This document shows, in pieces, positions 1-7,995 of a DNA stretch of 64,000 bases. Position numbers and translations under genes: made by a program. The notes beneath the pieces were generated by a model. That model saw only the letters and a list, made by a program, of their open reading frames with translations, did no database searches and had not been told where the DNA came from. The stretch spans positions 1-64,000 of the forward strand of contig JARROJ010000002.1 of NCBI GenBank assembly GCA_037384065.1, given 5' to 3'. The stretch's first letter is position 1. Each line of letters begins with the position of its first letter. This DNA comes from JABDPF01 sp037384065. Its GTDB lineage: Bacteria; Pseudomonadota; Gammaproteobacteria; Xanthomonadales; SZUA-36.

Positions 1-1079
1 TGGCCGATGTGCGGCTTCTCGGTCTCGATCCAGATCAGGTCGGCGCCGTTCTGCAGGGACGTGATGCAATCCAGCACGCAGCGGTCCTCGCCGGTGCCCT
101 CGCGGAACTGGAACAGGCCCGACTCGAGGCGCTTGGGCCGCAGCAGGTGGCCGTCGCGCTTGAGCACCACGTCGCCGTCCTTCATCTCGTCGTGCGCGAT
201 GTCCTCGCAATCGAGGAACGAGTTGTACAGATCACCGATGTCGCCGGGTTCGTGCGTGACCGCAATCTGCTTGGTCAGGCCGGCACCGAGCGAGTCGGTG
301 CGGGCGACGATGATGCCGTTATCGACGCCCAGCTCCAGAAAGGCGTAGCGGCAGGCATTGATCTTGGAGATGAAATCCGCGTGCGGCACGGTGACCTTGC
401 CGTCCTGGTGGCCGCACTGCTTCTCGTCGGACACCTGGTTTTCGATCTGCAGCGCGCAGGCGCCCGCCTCGATCATCTTCTTGGCCAGCAGGTAGGTCGC
501 CTCCTCGTTGCCGAAGCCGGCGTCGATGTCGGCGATGATCGGCACGACGTGGGTCTGGAAGTTGTCGATCTGCTCCAGCAGGCTCTGCTCGGTCGCCGCA
601 TCGCCCTGGGCGCGCGCCTTGTCCAGCCTGCGGAACATGCCGCCCAACTCGCGCGCATCGGCCTGCTTGAGGTAGGTGTACAGCTCCTCGATCAGTTCGG
701 GCACGGTGGTTTTTTCGTGCATCGACTGGTCGGGCAGCGGGCCGAACTTCGAGCGCAGCGCCGCGACCATCCAGCCGGACAGGTAGAGGTACTTCTTGTC
801 GGTGCTGCCGAAGTACTTCTTGATGGAAATCAGCTTCTGCTGGCCGATGAAGCCGTGCCAGCAGCCCAGCGACTGCGTGTACTTCGCCGGGTCGGCGTCG
901 TACTCGGCCATGTCGCGGCGCATGATGTCGGCGGTGTAGCGCGCGATGTCCAGGCCGGTGAGGAACCGGTTCTGCAGGCGCATCCGCGCGGCCGATTCCG
1001 GGTTGATGGCGCTCCAGTCGCTGCCGGCTTCGGCGCAGACTTTCTGCAGGGCGGCAATTTCTTCGCTGTACTTCAACAT
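1..1079 (-). CDS. aceA: Isocitrate lyase, N-terminal two thirds (cut by window edge)
   Basis: Cleaves isocitrate to glyoxylate and succinate, the first step of the cytosolic glyoxylate shunt. About 359 residues are visible from the ATG at 1079; the rest lies before base 1. The active-site motif KQCGHQ is present with its cysteine near residue 222, followed by DGKVTVPH, which matches the long (about 530 residue) isocitrate lyase subfamily of Pseudomonas type rather than the shorter E. coli type. A GAGGG ribosome-binding site sits a few bases before the start. The gene is divergent from a LysR regulator across an AT-rich 208-bp gap, so that regulator is a plausible controller (inference). Identification is firm; the missing C-terminus cannot be judged. 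Confidence 0.95.
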   Translation of the reverse strand, partial: MLKYSEEIAALQKVCAEAGSDWSAINPESAARMRLQNRFLTGLDIARYTADIMRRDMAEYDADPAKYTQSLGCWHGFIGQQKLISIKKYFGSTDKKYLYLSGWMVAALRSKFGPLPDQSMHEKTTVPELIEELYTYLKQADARELGGMFRRLDKARAQGDAATEQSLLEQIDNFQTHVVPIIADIDAGFGNEEATYLLAKKMIEAGACALQIENQVSDEKQCGHQDGKVTVPHADFISKINACRYAFLELGVDNGIIVARTDSLGAGLTKQIAVTHEPGDIGDLYNSFLDCEDIAHDEMKDGDVVLKRDGHLLRPKRLESGLFQFREGTGEDRCVLDCITSLQNGADLIWIETEKPHIG

Positions 1080-1161
1080 GGTGAACCCTCGTGCTGTGCT
1101 GGTGGTGGGCGTGCGTTTCGGTGCGTGTTCAGGTCGTCACGACGCCATTCTAGACAGCCCT

Positions 1162-1204
1162 ATTAAATAAGACTAATTAATGGATGATATACTCGCCATT
1201 CATC
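1162..1204. promoter_or_regulatory. Divergent aceA/LysR control region with inverted repeats
   Basis: This is a strikingly AT-rich stretch in a GC-rich neighbourhood, between two divergent genes. Two dyads are visible: ATTAA (1162-1166) with TTAAT (1177-1181), and GATGA (1183-1187) with TCATC (1200-1204). Interrupted dyads with 10-12 bp spacers fit the T-N11-A type of LysR site. That LysR binds here is inference from position. Confidence 0.45.
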
Positions 1205-1287
1205 ACATGAATATAAAAAACGGCCTTCATGACGCATCTTCAACGCGCACCGGCTGATCCGTATTGACCCTGCAATCGTAACGCCGA

Positions 1288-2229
1288 ATGAACCTGAAAC
1301 ACATTGACCTGAATCTGCTGGTGTACCTGGATGTCCTGCTGCGCAAGCAGAACGTCACCCGCGCCGCCGAGGAGCTCGGCATCAGCCAGCCGGCCATGAG
1401 CAACGGCCTGCAGCGCCTGCGCAAACTGTTCGGCGATCCCCTGCTGGTGCGTACCGGCAAGGGCATGAGTCCGACCGAGCGCGCGGCGCGCCTGCGCCCG
1501 CTGGTGCGACAGATCGTCGCCTCGGTCGAAAAGGCGGTCGAGTCCGAGCAGGCGTTCGAACCGGCACGCGCCAATCGCGTGTTCCGTGTCTCGGTCAGCG
1601 ACTACACCGAGTCCACCCTGGTGCCGATGCTGCTGCGCCACTTGCGCTCGCGCGCGCCGAACGTGACGCTGGATTTCCTGACCCCCAGCGACGTCACCTT
1701 CGAGGACCTCGAGCAGGGCAAGGTCGACATGGTCATCAACCGCTTCGACGACCTGCCCGAATCGCTCCACCAGCGCACCGTCTGGCGTGACGGCTTTTCC
1801 TGCCTGTGCAGCCGGCACAACCCGATCCGCTACGAGTTCAGCCTGGAGAACTACCTTTCGGCCAGCCATGTCTGGGTGAGCAAGACCGGCATGGGCGTCG
1901 GTGTCGGCATGGAGCCGGCCGCCGTGCAGCAACTGGGCTGGGTCGACGACGCGCTCGCCCGCCTCGGGCGCAAGCGCCGCATCCGCGTCTTCACCCGGCA
2001 CTACCAGGCCGCGATGAAGCTCGCCGAATTGCGCGACCTGGTGGTGACGCTGCCGACGCGCGCGGCGACCCTGGCCCAGGACAACCCGGAACTGGTGATC
2101 CTCGACCCGCCGTTCGAGATCCCGGAAATGGAGCTGAAAATGGCCTGGAGCCCGCTGCTGCACCACAACCCCGCGCACCGCTGGCTGCGCGGCGTGATCG
2201 CCGATGTCGCCCAGGGAGACGCCGCGTGA
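1288..2229 (+). CDS. LysR-family transcriptional regulator
   Basis: A 313-residue DNA-binding regulator. The N-terminal winged helix-turn-helix is clear (about residues 5-65, with NVTRAAEELGISQPAMSNGL as the helix-turn-helix), followed by a periplasmic-binding-like effector domain. The opening MNLKHIDLNLLVYLDVLL resembles the NodD/LeuO branch of LysR proteins. It is divergent from isocitrate lyase and probably controls it and itself through the shared 208-bp intergenic region. The effector cannot be told from sequence; a two-carbon or fatty-acid-derived metabolite would fit the neighbour but is a guess. Confidence 0.9.
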   Translation: MNLKHIDLNLLVYLDVLLRKQNVTRAAEELGISQPAMSNGLQRLRKLFGDPLLVRTGKGMSPTERAARLRPLVRQIVASVEKAVESEQAFEPARANRVFRVSVSDYTESTLVPMLLRHLRSRAPNVTLDFLTPSDVTFEDLEQGKVDMVINRFDDLPESLHQRTVWRDGFSCLCSRHNPIRYEFSLENYLSASHVWVSKTGMGVGVGMEPAAVQQLGWVDDALARLGRKRRIRVFTRHYQAAMKLAELRDLVVTLPTRAATLAQDNPELVILDPPFEIPEMELKMAWSPLLHHNPAHRWLRGVIADVAQGDAA

Positions 2230-2336
2230 CGTCGTGAGCGGAGGATGGCCCGGAGACCGTCGCCCCCCTTGCTCATGCCGCTGAAAGTGCTAAGTTATTA
2301 GGTAGAGACAACCGGCGCCACGAGCGGGAGGTAACC

Positions 2337-3578
2337 ATGCACCACGCCCCGCAAACCCAGTCGCTGGCCGGTCTCGGCACCGGCCGCTCACTCGTCCGTT
2401 GGCTGATGCACGTCGTCGGCGATCCGGACATCGCCGTCCGCCTGTGGGACGGCAGCGAATTCGACGTCACCGATCGAAAACCGGTCGCCACGCTGGAGTT
2501 CAGCTCGCCCCGGGCGCTGTATCGCCTGCTCGCTTCCCCCTCGATCGGTTTTGGCGAGTGCTACAGCGAGGGCCTGCTGGAGGTCCACGGCGATTTACTG
2601 GCCTTCATGAACGAAATCATGCGCGCGTCGGCCCGCCGGCAGGCCGGCGGGTACCGCTGGCCGCAACTGATGTCGAAGCTGCACGCGCTGCGCCAGAACA
2701 CGCCGCTGCGCGCGACGCGCAACGCCCGCCACCATTACGATCTCGACAACGACTTCTATCGACTGTGGCTGGACGAGCGCATGGTCTACACCTGCGCCTA
2801 CTACGAGACGCCGGCCATGAGCCTGGCCGAGGCCCAGGTCGCCAAGCTCGACCACGTCTGCCGCAAGCTCGACCTGCAGCCCGGCATGACCGTGGTCGAA
2901 GCCGGCTGCGGCTGGGGCGCGCTGGCGCTGCACATGGCCGAGCACTACGACGCTCGCGTGCTGGCCTACAACGTCTCGAGAGCCCAGGTCGACTGGGCGC
3001 GGCGCGCGGCGGCCGAGCGCGGCCTGGAAGACCGGGTCCGCTTTGTGCTGGATGACTACCGCAGCATCGACACGCGCTGCGACCGCTTCGTTTCGGTCGG
3101 CATGCTCGAGCACGTCGGCGTGGCCAATTACCGCGTGCTGGGCGACCTGGTGAAACGGGTGCTCGAACCGAACGGGCTCGCCCTGGTGCACAGCATCGGC
3201 CGCAGCCATCCGCGCGTCACGGACGCCTGGATCCGCCGGCATATCTTTCCCGGCGGACACGTGCCCAGCCTGGGCGAGATGACGGCGATCTTCGAGCCCA
3301 ACCGCTTCACGGTGCTCGACGTCGAGAACCTGAGGCCGCACTACGCGCGCACCTGCGCCGACTGGCTCAAGAACTTCGAAGCCGTCGCCGATCGCGTGAC
3401 CGAGCGCTTCGACGAGACGTTCACGCGCATGTGGCGGCTCTACCTGGCGGGCGCCTCGGCCGGGTTCCGCTCCGGCACGCTGCAGCTCTACCAGGTCGTG
3501 TTCGCGCACGGCGACAGCGACGCCGTCCCGTGGACCCGTGATTACATGTACCCGGGCGCCCGCGGACCGCGGGTGTGA
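2337..3578 (+). CDS. Cyclopropane-fatty-acyl-phospholipid synthase family methyltransferase
   Basis: A SAM-dependent enzyme of 413 residues that transfers a methyl-derived carbon to the double bond of membrane-lipid acyl chains. The SAM-binding motif VEAGCGWGALALHMAEHY is near residue 185, and the family signatures HHYDLDNDFY, MVYTCAYY, GMLEHVG and IFPGGHVPS follow in order. An AGGT-type ribosome-binding site precedes the ATG. Its stop overlaps the GTG start of the next gene (GTGA), so the two are translationally coupled. That neighbour is a flavin reductase, so the pair may make a lipid other than a plain cyclopropane, for instance a branched methyl chain; this is inference. Confidence 0.88.
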   Translation: MHHAPQTQSLAGLGTGRSLVRWLMHVVGDPDIAVRLWDGSEFDVTDRKPVATLEFSSPRALYRLLASPSIGFGECYSEGLLEVHGDLLAFMNEIMRASARRQAGGYRWPQLMSKLHALRQNTPLRATRNARHHYDLDNDFYRLWLDERMVYTCAYYETPAMSLAEAQVAKLDHVCRKLDLQPGMTVVEAGCGWGALALHMAEHYDARVLAYNVSRAQVDWARRAAAERGLEDRVRFVLDDYRSIDTRCDRFVSVGMLEHVGVANYRVLGDLVKRVLEPNGLALVHSIGRSHPRVTDAWIRRHIFPGGHVPSLGEMTAIFEPNRFTVLDVENLRPHYARTCADWLKNFEAVADRVTERFDETFTRMWRLYLAGASAGFRSGTLQLYQVVFAHGDSDAVPWTRDYMYPGARGPRV

Positions 3579-4564
3579 GGCAGGCCGACGCCATCATCGT
3601 CGGCGGCGGGCCGGCCGGCTCCACCTGCGCCTGGAAACTGCGCCAGGCCGGCCTCGACGTGATCGTGCTCGACAAGGCGACCTTTCCGCGCCTCAAGCTG
3701 TGCGCGGGCTGGGTGACGCCGAAGGTCCTGCGCGACCTCGAACTCACGCCCGAGGACTATCCGCACGGCCTGCTGACCTTCGAGACCCTGCGCCTGCACT
3801 GGGGGCCGCTGTCGATCCGGCATACCGCACGCCAGCACTCGATCCGCCGCACCGAGTTCGACGCCTTCCTGCTCGAGCGCTCCGGCGCCGAGGTGGAGAC
3901 TCACGCCGTGCGCGATATCCGCGCCGAGCGAGGCGATTACGTCGTCGACAACCAGTACCGCGCCCCGTACCTGGTCGGCGCCGGCGGCACGTCCTGCCCG
4001 GTCTACCGCGCACTGTTCCGCGAAGCGAGTCCGCGTGACGCCGCGCTGCAGGCCGCGACGCTGGAACTCGAGTTCGAATACGACTGGGCCGACCCGGACT
4101 GCCACCTGTGGTTTTTCGGCGACGGACTGCCCGGCTACGCCTGGTACGTGCCCAAGGCCGGCGGCCACGTGAACGTCGGCCTCGGCGGCCTGGCCGGGCA
4201 ATTGAAGCACGGTGAGCGCAATCTGCGGGACTACTGGGCCCGCTTCACGCGGCGCCTGCAGCGCAAGGGCCTGGTCGGCGACGTGGCCCTGGCGCCGAAG
4301 GGCTACAGCTACTACCTGCGCGGCCGGGTCGACCGCGTGCGGGCGGGCAATGCCTTCCTCGTCGGCGACGCCGCCGGACTGGCGACGCGCGACATGTGCG
4401 AGGGCATCGGGCCGGCCGTCGAGAGCGGGCTGCGGGCCGCCCGGGCCATCGTCGACGGCGCGGACTACGCCCTCGACGGCATCGCCCCGCTGAGCGGCGC
4501 GAGTTTCGTCAGCCGGGCGCTGGAGCGGCGCTTTGCCGGCGGGCCGCTGGCCGCCGCGGCCTGA
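3575..4564 (+). CDS. FAD-dependent oxidoreductase, geranylgeranyl reductase family
   Basis: A 329-residue flavoprotein of the PHBH fold. The N-terminal dinucleotide site AIIVGGGPAGSTCAWKLR and the FAD-contacting VGDAAGL near residue 264 are both present, as is the substrate-region motif KLCAGWVTP typical of geranylgeranyl-reductase-like proteins. The GTG start is chosen because it lies in the GTGA overlap with the upstream methyltransferase. Members reduce C=C bonds of isoprenoids or lipids; here a lipid substrate shared with the methyltransferase is the simplest idea, but no substrate can be read from sequence. It runs tail-to-tail with the dipeptidase gene, four bases apart. Confidence 0.85.
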   Translation: MRQADAIIVGGGPAGSTCAWKLRQAGLDVIVLDKATFPRLKLCAGWVTPKVLRDLELTPEDYPHGLLTFETLRLHWGPLSIRHTARQHSIRRTEFDAFLLERSGAEVETHAVRDIRAERGDYVVDNQYRAPYLVGAGGTSCPVYRALFREASPRDAALQAATLELEFEYDWADPDCHLWFFGDGLPGYAWYVPKAGGHVNVGLGGLAGQLKHGERNLRDYWARFTRRLQRKGLVGDVALAPKGYSYYLRGRVDRVRAGNAFLVGDAAGLATRDMCEGIGPAVESGLRAARAIVDGADYALDGIAPLSGASFVSRALERRFAGGPLAAAA

Positions 4565-4568
4565 ACCG

Positions 4569-5246
4569 TCACTCGATGACGAAATCGAAGTAGGTGTCGG
4601 GGTACGGCTCGTCCTCCAGCGTGAAGTGCCACCACTCCTCGGCCAGCGGCCGGAAACCGTGCTTTACCATCAGCGACTGCAGCAGCATCCGGTTGGCGCG
4701 CTGCTGCGGCGTCACGTCCCTGCTGGCCGGCCAGGATTCCGGTCCGAAGTAATCCCACCCGGTACCCATGTCCAGTTCGACCGGATCGCCCGGTCCCAGG
4801 GACACCAGGGTCAGGTCGACGGTGCTGCCGCGCGAATGCCCTGACCGCGCGGCGATGTAGCCGTCGCGGAACAGGTTTTTCTTGGCGACCTCGGGGTAGT
4901 ACCGCGCTTTCATCGTCGTATCGTCGAGATCTTCGGCCCAACGCACGAAGTGGTCGACGGCGCGCTGCGGGCGATAGGCGTCGAACACCTTGAGGCCCAA
5001 TCCGAACGCAGCGAGTTCCTGCTGGACGGCGGCGAGCGCCGCGCCGGCCTCGCGCGTCACGAAGCACCGCTCCGCTTGGTAGCCGGTAACCGGGCGGCCG
5101 ACGAAATTATCGTCCGAAAAATAGCGGAGCTCGACCCGGATGCCCGGCGCGGCGTCGCGGATTTCGATGAACCCAACAGGCGGCTTCGCCGCAAGTCCGG
5201 CGCCGTACAGGAACCCGGCCAACACCACCAAAACGAATCGGTTCAT
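4569..5246 (-). CDS. ddpX: D-alanyl-D-alanine dipeptidase, VanX/DdpX family
   Basis: A zinc dipeptidase of 225 residues that hydrolyses D-Ala-D-Ala. An N-terminal signal peptide (about residues 1-20) points to the periplasm. Metal ligands and the catalytic base are in place: SGHSRGSTVD supplies His137 and Asp144, and EEWWH supplies Glu204 and His207. The VYDAYRP-type segment appears as VFDAYRP near residue 87. There are no vanH or vanA partners, so a role in peptidoglycan dipeptide recycling is more likely than glycopeptide resistance. The gene is monocistronic, convergent with the flavin reductase. Confidence 0.92.
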   Translation of the reverse strand: MNRFVLVVLAGFLYGAGLAAKPPVGFIEIRDAAPGIRVELRYFSDDNFVGRPVTGYQAERCFVTREAGAALAAVQQELAAFGLGLKVFDAYRPQRAVDHFVRWAEDLDDTTMKARYYPEVAKKNLFRDGYIAARSGHSRGSTVDLTLVSLGPGDPVELDMGTGWDYFGPESWPASRDVTPQQRANRMLLQSLMVKHGFRPLAEEWWHFTLEDEPYPDTYFDFVIE

Positions 5247-5330
5247 CGCAAAACCCGCCAGTTACGGTAATCGATGCTCAGGATACCAGCACCCCGAAAA
5301 CCGATTTGTCTCAGCTTATCGACAAAATGG

Positions 5331-5391
5331 AAAGTTTACTTGACATTATGCGCGCGAACGTCATACTAATAAGTAAAGCTTACTTTACATT
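5331..5391 (+). promoter_or_regulatory. Probable operator: 17-bp direct repeat with a palindrome
   Basis: Two near-identical 17-mers, AAAGTTTACTTGACATT at 5331-5347 and AAAGCTTACTTTACATT at 5375-5391, differ at two positions and start 44 bp apart, about four helical turns. The second copy lies on a palindrome, AAGTAA-AGC-TTACTT, at 5371-5385. The block is AT-rich and sits 20 bp before a gene pair that ends in an XRE repressor, so autoregulation is likely (inference). Confidence 0.55.
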
Positions 5392-5411
5392 TTGACAAGG
5401 GAGATAGACAC

Positions 5412-5834
5412 ATGCCGTCAGCAGAAGCAAACCACACGACCCGCGCCGCGCTCACCCGGCGCAATACCGTAACGCTCGCGAAATGGACCGCGGCCTGGCT
5501 CGTCACGATGGCCCTCGCCGTTTTCGGCCCGCGCTTCATCTGGGATTACGCCATGGTCGGGACCCTCTCGGCGATCGCGCTCAACCTCGTCGCCGGCTTC
5601 GGGATGATCGTCGCCAACATCCGCCACCTGAAGGGGCTGGACGAGCTGCAACAGAAGATCCAGCTCGAGGCCATGGGCCTGGCCCTGGGCGTTGCGGTCG
5701 TCGTCGGCCTGGCCTATTCGAGCCTGGACATCACCAACGTGATTTCCTTCGACGCGGAGATTTCGCACCTGGTCGTGATCGTCGCCCTGACCTACCTGGC
5801 GGGCGTGCTCGTGGGCCAGCGGAGGTATGCGTGA
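5412..5834 (+). CDS. Small four-helix membrane protein paired with XRE repressor
   Basis: An integral membrane protein of 140 residues with a short hydrophilic N-terminus, then four predicted hydrophobic helices (about residues 25-45, 47-68, 88-106 and 114-134). A polar loop HLKGLDELQQKIQLEAMGLA joins helices two and three. I do not recognise an enzymatic motif. Small membrane proteins of this kind are often encoded directly upstream of YozG-like helix-turn-helix regulators, as here (the TGA stop overlaps the regulator's GTG start). The AAGGGAGA ribosome-binding site is strong. Function unknown; a membrane stress or signal component is a guess. Confidence 0.8.
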   Translation: MPSAEANHTTRAALTRRNTVTLAKWTAAWLVTMALAVFGPRFIWDYAMVGTLSAIALNLVAGFGMIVANIRHLKGLDELQQKIQLEAMGLALGVAVVVGLAYSSLDITNVISFDAEISHLVVIVALTYLAGVLVGQRRYA

Positions 5835-6037
5835 AAAACCGGCTCAAGGTGCTGCGCGCCGAGCGCGACTGGACCCAGGCCCGCCTGGCCGAGGAACTGG
5901 ACGTTTCGCGCCAAACGGTCAATGCCATCGAGAAGGGCAAGTTCGACCCCAGCCTGACGCTGGCCTTCAAGATCTCCCGCGTGTTCGCCCTGCGGATCGA
6001 GGAAATTTTCGAGGACGAAGGGGATTCCGCGGCCTGA
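5831..6037 (+). CDS. Short XRE-family (YozG-like) transcriptional regulator
   Basis: A 68-residue protein consisting almost wholly of one Cro/CI helix-turn-helix (RLKVLRAERDWTQARLAEEL, then VSRQTVNAIEKGKFDPSLTLA), with an acidic tail. The GTG at 5831 is chosen because GGAGG lies 6 bases upstream and because GTGA overlaps the stop of the membrane-protein gene; the nearby ATG at 5827 is in another frame. It most likely represses its own operon through the palindromic repeat at 5331-5391. No phage genes are near, so this is a chromosomal regulator rather than a prophage repressor. Confidence 0.88.
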   Translation: MKNRLKVLRAERDWTQARLAEELDVSRQTVNAIEKGKFDPSLTLAFKISRVFALRIEEIFEDEGDSAA

Positions 6038-6083
6038 ACAGCGGCGCAGGCCCGTCGGTGGGTTCGACGCTGCCGGCGCCCGG

Positions 6084-6092
6084 TGGGATAAT
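6084..6092 (+). promoter_or_regulatory. Extended -10 promoter candidate for arginine deiminase
   Basis: TGGGATAAT is a TGn-extended -10 element 46 bp before the arginine deiminase start and after the XRE gene stop. The same nonamer occurs upstream of the acetyltransferase gene at 49248-49256. No convincing -35 is visible. Confidence 0.35.
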
Positions 6093-6138
6093 CGGTCCGA
6101 CGACACGCCGAGGTCGCGGCCAGGAAAACGGAAACCAG

Positions 6139-7392
6139 ATGCAGGAAACCCGGATCAAGCTCGACTCCGAGATCGGCCGGCTCAACGCGGTGATGATTCA
6201 CCGCCCGGGGCGGGAAATCGAGAACATGACGCCCGCCAGCGCGGCGGAAGTCCTGTACGACGACATCCTGAACCTGCAGCTGGCCGCCGGCGAGCACGAT
6301 CAGCTGACCGGCGTGCTGCGCCGGGTCGCCGACGTGTACGAGTTCGAGGACCTGCTCCGCGACACCCTCGCCGACGAGCACATGAAGGGCCTGCTGATCG
6401 ATGAACTGACCCAGCTCTACGACTGCGTGGAACTGGCGCCGGAGCTGCGGGAAACGGACAACGCCCGGCTCGCGGCCCAGTTGTTCCAGGGCACCCCGAT
6501 GCGCAAGGACACCCTGGAAAAGTTCCTCAGCCCCCTGCGTCACGCGATTCCCCCGCTGCCCAATGCCTTCTTCACCCGTGACGCCGTGATGGCGGTGAAC
6601 GAACGCGTGATCATCGGTTCGATGGCGTTCCGGGCGCGCTACGCGGAAGCCCTGCTGTTGAAAGCCATTTTCAAGTACCACGCCGCGATCCGCTCCGATG
6701 GCTTCTACTTCGACGGCACGTCCAACACCAGTCAGAAGATCACCATCGAGGGCGGCGACCTGCTGGTGCTGCGCGACGACCTCATCATGATCGGTTACAG
6801 CGAGCGCACCACCGCGCGCGGCATCGATACGCTGATGGGCGCCATCGCGGAAAAAGGCGGCGTGCAGAACTTCATCGTGGTGGAGATCCCGAAATCACGG
6901 GCCACCATTCACCTGGACATGATCTTCACGATGCTCGATCGCGATGTCTGCGCGGTCTTTTCACCCCTGATCACCGGCATGCACAAGTGCCGGGCGTTCC
7001 ACGTGCACTTCGAGCAGCAGCAGGTCAAGCGGATCGTCGAGTACCCGGGCGTGCTGGACGCGCTGCGGACCCAGGGCCTGGACCTGAAACCCATCGCCTG
7101 CGGCGGCGACGACGAGTTGCGCCAGGAACGCGAACAGTGGTCTTCCGGCGCGAATTTCTTCGCCATGGCCCCGGGTCACATCCTCGGTTTCGAGCACAAC
7201 CAGGCCACCGCCGAGGAACTCGGAAAGAACGGCTTTGAAATCGTGACGGCGGAACAGGTCATTCGCGAGCAGCGCGACCTGGAACCCGGCCGCCCCACCC
7301 TCGTCACGATGCAGGGCGCCGAACTGTCGCGCGGCGGCGGGGGCTGCCGCTGCATGACGATGCCGTTGAACCGCGACGCGGTGGACTGGTAG
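6139..7392 (+). CDS. arcA: Arginine deiminase
   Basis: Hydrolyses arginine to citrulline and ammonium in the cytosol. The protein is 417 residues, the usual length. Guanidine-modifying fold motifs appear in order: PNAFFTRD, EGGD, HLDMIFTMLD, and the C-terminal catalytic cysteine near residue 405 in RCMTMPLNRD. The ATG at 6139 gives an N-terminus that begins at the conserved segment (SEIGRLNAVMIHRPG). There is no ornithine carbamoyltransferase, carbamate kinase or arginine-ornithine antiporter beside it, so if the fermentative pathway exists its other genes are elsewhere. It has its own candidate promoter at 6084-6092. Confidence 0.93.
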   Translation: MQETRIKLDSEIGRLNAVMIHRPGREIENMTPASAAEVLYDDILNLQLAAGEHDQLTGVLRRVADVYEFEDLLRDTLADEHMKGLLIDELTQLYDCVELAPELRETDNARLAAQLFQGTPMRKDTLEKFLSPLRHAIPPLPNAFFTRDAVMAVNERVIIGSMAFRARYAEALLLKAIFKYHAAIRSDGFYFDGTSNTSQKITIEGGDLLVLRDDLIMIGYSERTTARGIDTLMGAIAEKGGVQNFIVVEIPKSRATIHLDMIFTMLDRDVCAVFSPLITGMHKCRAFHVHFEQQQVKRIVEYPGVLDALRTQGLDLKPIACGGDDELRQEREQWSSGANFFAMAPGHILGFEHNQATAEELGKNGFEIVTAEQVIREQRDLEPGRPTLVTMQGAELSRGGGGCRCMTMPLNRDAVDW

Positions 7393-7436
7393 GCGGCGCC
7401 GCGAGCGCCGTCGGCGCGGCCATCCCCCCGGGCGCC

Positions 7437-7865
7437 TCAGCGATAGGTGCGCCCCCGGTGCCGGATCCATCCGTCGGCGTGGCGACCGGCGGGATCGTGG
7501 TGCGTCCAGTGGATCACGCCGCCCCGCGGATTCCATTCGTATTCGCCGTAAAAGGTGATCTCGTCCCCGACACGCAACCCGCCGATTCGCGGCGCGAGGT
7601 CGATATTGTGGCTGACCAGCAAGGTCTGTCCCGAGTCCAGTTCGATGATGAACCGCTGGTGCCGGGACCCCTCGAGATCATCGCTCAGGATCTTCACGAC
7701 CCGTCCCGCGCCCTCGACCTGGATGTCGCCCTGACGCCTGGCGTACGCCTCCTGCAGCGTGGTTTCCGCAGCCGCCGGCGGCGGTTTCTGCGATGCCGCA
7801 TCGCGATACAGGTCATAGCCGTAAACCAGGACGGCGAGAATCAATACCGGCAGGTAACGCTTCAT
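7437..7865 (-). CDS. DUF3465 family membrane-anchored protein
   Basis: A 142-residue protein with an N-terminal hydrophobic anchor (about residues 4-19) and a compact C-terminal domain matching DUF3465, seen in FIIELDSGQTLLVSHNIDL, GDEITFYGEYEWN and VIHWTHHDPAGRH. The domain looks like a small OB-type fold, but no activity is known for the family. The ATG at 7865 is preferred over an in-frame TTG three codons upstream because it starts directly at the anchor. It ends 44 bp from the convergent arginine deiminase gene. Confidence 0.85.
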   Translation of the reverse strand: MKRYLPVLILAVLVYGYDLYRDAASQKPPPAAAETTLQEAYARRQGDIQVEGAGRVVKILSDDLEGSRHQRFIIELDSGQTLLVSHNIDLAPRIGGLRVGDEITFYGEYEWNPRGGVIHWTHHDPAGRHADGWIRHRGRTYR

Positions 7866-7995
7866 CTGGCTCAACCCGAAGCTCGTCGAAACCGGAAGGA
7901 TACGCGACGGCTTCGAGGACGTCTGCCCCGGGCCGGCCTCGAAAAGCCCGTTTCACCGGCCATTCGGCGAAGGCTGCCCGGTCCGCGCCGGGCGC

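Noticed and set aside
5831..6037. Short XRE gene as antitoxin or phage repressor
   Set aside because: Its partner is a four-helix membrane protein, not a toxin, and there are no phage genes around.
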